From assembly GCA_030685235.1 (NCBI GenBank), contig MU839180.1:9246-73245 (forward strand): a stretch of 64,000 nt of DNA, read 5' to 3'. This document shows, one piece after another, positions 59,085-64,000 of the stretch (the first letter of the stretch is position 1; every line of letters starts with the position of its first letter). The position numbers and the translations under genes are program-made. The notes under the pieces were generated by a model. The model had not been told where the DNA came from, did not search any database, and saw nothing but the letters and a program-made list of their open reading frames with translations. This DNA comes from Copromyces sp. CBS 386.78 (lineage: Eukaryota; Ascomycota; Sordariomycetes; Sordariales; Sordariaceae).

Positions 59085-62006
59085 TTCATATCTTTTCCGC
59101 TTCGAACTTTTGCCTTTCGCTTGTCTTTGTACGTGACTTGTCTTGCTTCTTCAGACCCCGTTCATGGCTTCTACAAATAGTGATCAGTACTTCGAACAAG
59201 ATTGGTCCAGATCCCCCATAAAAACGATTGGCCTGATAGCAGGGCAGACTGGGCTGTGGTGTGTTCAAAAGAATGACTGCCTTGGTTCATAGAGCCCATT
59301 GTAGATTACCCTTGTCTCTCAACTGTCGGGCGTACCCTTGGCTGTGATAGTGTCTTGGAACATTCGATTGTACCGGCTGGCTGTCCCACAACGGCAAATT
59401 GTATACAACGTCTCTTGCCCTGGCATCTCGGATCAACGCTGGGCCACTGCAATGTATTACAGGTCTATCTCTCCATAATTCGGATTCCAAAGACGCGTTG
59501 TGATGGGTTTTTGTTGCCTGGGTAAGAAAAATGTGTCGCTTCGAGAAGCTCGCGTGATGGCTTCCTTTGTTGCGCTTCGAGAACGAACATTGTTTTACCT
59601 ATATAAGTAACAGATAGTAGTCGATATATAAACAAATGATCGTGTACCTGAAGAATGAGAGGTATCGTTAGTTAGGCGGGACTAGGAAAGCGGCGAGCGT
59701 AGGGCAGGGCTGTTCTCCTTACGAATAGTTGGAACGATGTGTTGTGAGAGACGGAAACTCGAAGCATTAATGGACTAGTGATGATAGTCATTCCGTAGAG
59801 TTGTCACCAGAGTGAGGGGGCATTCGTGTGTCTAGATAATTGTCAACATTGGCAATTCCGAACTCCCAACAGAACGACAGCACTGGGGATTTGTGCTACT
59901 CCATATCCATGGCCGTGCAAAAACACCAGGCAGCCGGGCCTCATGGGAGAGAGACCCAAAGGGACATGTCCCACCTTCTGAAGCAAATCGGTTCGCCGCT
60001 CACTGTCGCCATGGCTTTTGTGAGTGGCTTTCCCTGTTTGTCACGTGGAGCCAGAGCAGGGAAAGATGCAAGTTCCCGCAAAAAGTAGTCTCCGCCATTC
60101 CCGCTGATGTTGTCTCTCTGGGGTCTTGCGTTTGCTCGCATCTTTTTCTCTTGTCCTTGTCGGTATCGCAGACCTAGACATAACAGTCCATGTCGACTTG
60201 CCTCTGGACGCCATATTTTGTACCCGCGCGGTTCGGGACTTCAGCTGAACTGGAAAGATGATACAGTGAATAATAAATACCACATAAAGCGGGTATATGG
60301 AGTAGACACGCAATGGCCCACCATCCTGTCGGCATTGCTGCCAAGAGGGCCGGTGGTATCGACATGGCTGCGGCTTGTTTGTGCGGTATGGTATGGCAGA
60401 TATCCAAAGATTACACGAGTGTAGGGGCACACGAGCAACAACGGGAAAAGAGGTAGAATGCAACACAGGCTAACGTAAACGAGTGCCGACATCGCTACCA
60501 CACATCCTGATAATCTTTAGGTACCTTTGGCGACACTTTAGTTGCGCTGGGTGTGAGGAAGGAACGGAACAAGGAGTCTCGACTTCCCTAGAAGAACCCT
60601 CCGTCGTTACTGCTGAATATTTGTCACCTTGATGCCCACCATAATATTCGATTCGTACCGAAGGCTTGAGCGCGAGGTGCGTTGAGGTGTATGCTGGGAA
60701 GTTATCTGCTCCGTTACTATTACCTGTACTCGGTCAAGGTCAGTCCAAATCTTGTCACCATCATATACGTATTCTTCTCTTCTTCTTCCTCTTGAGCTCA
60801 ACAAGTTGAGCTACCGCGGTGCTCTTCATAGACTTGCTTACCGACGATTCACAAGCCACATCGTTAGGTTGTACGTCCAGTTCCGCGGCCACTTTGTGCT
60901 ACAGAAGCAAGCATGTATGTATGTTACCAGTCTCCCACCCCCCGTGGGCCCCTTAGCTTCGCCGCATCCGCAACATGCAAGCCAACATCACTGCAATCAT
61001 CAAGCATCTATCCGCCCATCTACCTAGCCTCTAACCAATCCCGCGGAAGCGGACCTGTACCTAACAACTACCGTACCCAACCACATAACTCGAACGCAAC
61101 ATCAACGACGACACTTCAGAAGGGCGACTGAGCAAGCCCTGTCTGTAGACGGAAGGCGGAAGGCGGAAGGCGGGAAGAGCGGACAGGGCAGACAGGAAAA
61201 TAGGTAGTCCGTCACTTGATTGCGGCTCCCGGCTTTTGCTCTTTGCTCTTTGGTTGCTTTGATATACCTTCTCAAGTCCCCGGCTCGGACTCTTGCAAAG
61301 CTTCCCCGGCCATTGCTTGCCACATATCTTTTCAACGGCTTGCTGCTCGCTGCTCGCTCTCCGCCATTCTGCTTCTGTTTCTCTACCTTCAAGACGCACC
61401 TGGGGATATGAATAGGCGGTATAAATACTAAAACAGACACCCCGGATCTTTCGCGTCTACCGGGTCCCTCGTTTGCTGGGAATCAAGGGGTGGCCAGGTT
61501 GATGCGACTGAGCTGTTGGCATCGTTGATGGTGTGTGTTTTCCATTGTGTCCACGCTCTTTGCTAAGCGTTTTCCTGCTTGGTTTCCATCTTTAGTGGCG
61601 GTCCAACCTCTCTAGCACTCACAGCTGCGGAGTCAGTATCATGCTAATCATCTCATCAGTGTTTTCCATGTCGTCACATCATTGATCCGGTCCGCTATCA
61701 AATTATCAAACCATATACCTAGACTCGGCATGGTTGGATTAGTCAAACACGACCCCTACTCCGCTGCTACTAATACCCCTCTCAACACCCATCATCAAGC
61801 CGGGGCCGACTCAGCTTCTGGATCATCATCAGCAGTGTCCGAGCTAGCTTCAAGCTCGAGCTTCTCAACACCTAGAACACCGAACTTTCAGTTTTTCCCT
61901 ACTAGTACTCTCGGGCCGCAGATAAAAGGACACATCCGACCACATCATACTATAGAACCACCTGGTTCCTTTTCACGATCCCTTTCTGCCGGGCCATTCA
62001 TTCATC
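59085..62006. other. Upstream region of the CCCH gene
   Basis: No supported gene. The last part (about 61450-62006) probably contains the 5' UTR of the CCCH gene. It has an overlapping upstream open frame from 61682 (or ATG 61730) to 62248 in another frame, reading into the main coding region. A short GGAAGGC tandem lies near 61150-61170. Confidence 0.4.
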
Positions 62007-63870
62007 ATGGAGCCAGGCCAGAACCCCCCCGTTGCCGAGATCCCAAAGCCCCATTCGCCTATCGCCATCAAGAGAAGGGATCTCAATACTCACTGGAGAC
62101 TGCAAAGAGGGTCGCCTGCCTCCCCGATGAGTATGGACTTTGCTCCGACTCCTCCCAGAAATCAGTCGGAGACAGAAATCACCAACAACTCAGAGGACTC
62201 CAGCCCGGAATGGGAACAATCTCGTCACACTGCCGTCGTCACCACTAGGTCCTCTCCTAGAATAGAGACCACCGCCATCGCTCACGCCCCCTATACACAG
62301 AACACGCGCGACTTCCTCGGGAGGCAAATGCTTCAGCAGTATGAAGAAGCGGAGAGAGCGCAACAGGGACGCCATAACGCACGGGGGCCGCAATATCCCC
62401 ATCAGTTCTACGCCTACGCCTATGACCGCGGAAATGGTCGCTACACGAGACTGATCCCGGCGGATATGCTTCCTCCCCTCGTCGGCGTCCCCGCATATGA
62501 GTCGGATATCTCTCGTCTGTTCGTTCTTGAACTTCCCCAGGCATTGGATGCCAACGGACGCAACACCAACGTGGATCCTGTCCAGACTCAGGTGGTGCAG
62601 AAAGATGCCGTTCAGGTATGTAAGATTCTACACAGCCTATACAGAGTCACAACAGTTAGCTCCAATGCATATGAGAAGCTCCCACATACCACACCCAAAC
62701 CAAACTGAATGTACGACTGACAAACTGATTTACCGCAGTCACAGATCGACCAAATTGTCCTGGCCAGCAACAGCCCAGCAGCCACCAACACGAGCCTCAC
62801 TCACCACCAGTCCGCAGCCGTAGCCGCTTACCTGACGCCCCCTCCCCTCCACGGTCAAGGCCCCAAGCGAGCCAAGATCTTCTGCGACAAGTGGGTGCAC
62901 GAGGGCACCTGTGCCTTCACCCAGCAGGGCTGCAAGTACAAGCACGAGATGCCGTACGACAGGGCCACTCAGCACATGCTCGGCCTCTTCCATGGCTTAC
63001 CTGCTTGGTATAAGCGACAGCAAGCCGAGCTGATGAGGCAGAGGCAGGTGTTGACCAACGGCGATGAGTCAAGTACTAGCAAGGGGCCGATGGACCTGTC
63101 TGCAATTCGTGGGGGTCCTCGTGGTCGGTCTTTGACTACGGCTTCTGGTAGCCCGATCTCGCGCAGAGGGTCGATTGGTCAGGGGTCGGCTTCTGGTGAT
63201 AGTGGTGAGATGATGGGGCCGGGAGGTCAGACTAACGCCGCCAGCAGCAGCATGGGAGCCAGGGCCTTCGGAGGCGGTGATTATCAACGTGAGAAGAGCT
63301 CGAGCCCTCGCGCGTTGAACAACTGGCGTCCAAGTGTTGGAGGTAGTTCTTCTGGTCCGTCTCGAATTCCTACTGGTAAGCAACATGACATGCGTGGATC
63401 CTGTTACTTACCTTACCATGACTCCGGATTCCGATCCCTCAACTCCAAGTTACTCCCAGTAACACCTGACTAACAAAACACTTTCTTTCACAGGCCCCCA
63501 AATCCTAAGCCAAGGTCCCTGCCGCTTCGGTCCCATCGGCCAGCCCGCCCAGCCTCAACCTCGCGGCGATCCCAGCCTTATCAACAACTACCGCCGCATC
63601 GAGGCTCCTCCCGGCTTCCCCACTCACCCTCACCCCTACCGCCTCCTCCCAACCACTACGACCCCCGACACCTCTGATGACGAGGGCAAGGAGGAAGGCG
63701 GCTCGCCGGGAGGAGGAGGAGCCCAAGTCCAGGTACAGCAGCAGCAGCAGCATCAGCAACAGCAGCAACAGCAGGCCGAAGGCGGCGGTGGCGGTACCGC
63801 AGCTCACTGGAGGGCATCCGCTTACGAGGATGGGGAGACTCACTGGAAGTGGTCGCGGGACACTAACTAG
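62007..63870 (+). CDS. CCCH zinc-finger protein
   Basis: Predicted as join(62007..62615, 62739..63375, 63494..63870), 540 residues; the introns are 123 and 118 nt, with GTATGT and GTAAGC donors and CAG acceptors, and phases match. The start MEPGQNPPVAEIPKPHSP is the first ATG in the open part of the frame; a TAG lies upstream. A Ser/Pro/Thr-rich N-terminal half contains a Tyr-rich block (YPHQFYAYAYDRGNGRYTRL). One zinc finger of type C-x8-C-x6-C-x3-H follows at about residues 252-272 (CDKWVHEGTCAFTQQGC, KYKH). The rest is disordered, with a Gln-rich CAG/CAA run near residue 500 and the end HWKWSRDTN. Such CCCH fingers usually bind RNA, so a role in mRNA processing or decay is likely but not shown. 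Confidence 0.87.
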
Positions 63871-64000
63871 GAGTAGTTGGCTTGGTGAGTTGCTTCCACT
63901 GGTACACAACTGGACAAATAGAACGATATTCTGGCTGTTTTGTTGTCTGCTGCCGCCGGGGTAACCGCTAACTCTCGTGTTCAGACGGTGGCAACAACAA
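63871..64000. other. 3' flank at window end
   Basis: Non-coding end of the window after the CCCH gene stop; nothing recognised. Confidence 0.5.

Noticed and set aside
1..64000. Secondary-metabolite cluster, CRISPR array, or defence island
   Set aside because: No PKS, NRPS, terpene synthase, cas-like or clustered effector genes; the neighbouring genes are functionally unrelated.

Overview
The window reads as nuclear DNA of a filamentous ascomycete, most likely a Sordariomycete of the Neurospora/Sordaria kind. Most introns are short (about 50-170 nt), with GT donors, ACTAAC/CTAAC-like branch points and AG acceptors. Genes lie singly on both strands with long intergenic spaces. The proteins recognised are typical fungal ones: a GT15 mannosyltransferase, a GH18 ENGase-like enzyme, a DUF1996 secreted protein, an indoleamine 2,3-dioxygenase and a PHD/chromo/SNF2 remodeler. 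The species assignment is inference.

Layout. 0-2.5 kb: no gene; low-complexity contig edge and a tRNA-derived, SINE-like element. 2.5-13.2 kb: a gamma-tubulin complex GCP5-like gene (-), a GT15 mannosyltransferase (+), then a head-to-head pair, a WDR83/MORG1-like WD40 gene (-) and the splicing factor YJU2/CCDC94 (+), and a small 86-residue gene (-). 13.2-18.7 kb: long gene-free stretch. 18.7-27.4 kb: GH18 ENGase-like (-), a 1289-residue serine-rich single-TM protein (-) and a secreted DUF1996 protein (-). 27.4-32.1 kb: gene-poor, with a 347-bp MITE and an intron-containing tRNA-Gly(CCC). 32.2-36 kb: OTU deubiquitinase (+), TPMT-like methyltransferase (-) and an SDR oxidoreductase (+). 37 kb: a 74-residue protein (-). 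40.8-44.7 kb: metaxin/SAM-complex subunit (+) and IDO (+). 45-49.3 kb: cysteine-rich GPI-type protein (-) and the mitochondrial rRNA methyltransferase MRM1 (-). 50.4-56.5 kb: Mi-2/Mit1-like remodeler (+). 56.5-62 kb: gene-poor, with one decayed coding region. 62-63.9 kb: a CCCH zinc-finger protein (+).

There is no operon, biosynthetic cluster, CRISPR array or defence island. The genes are mostly housekeeping functions (microtubule nucleation, splicing, Golgi glycosylation, mitochondrial import and rRNA modification, chromatin, tryptophan catabolism), and little links neighbours beyond two spliceosome-associated genes sharing a promoter region.

The least ordinary signals are non-coding or structural: a perfect 41-bp-arm palindrome at 5698-5782, the MITE with 56-bp terminal inverted repeats at 30383-30729, the SINE-like element near 2 kb, an apparent GC-AG intron in the metaxin gene, paired CGG...CCG palindromes upstream of the IDO gene, and a frame discontinuity near the 3' end of the remodeler gene. 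No clearly new multi-gene system was found.
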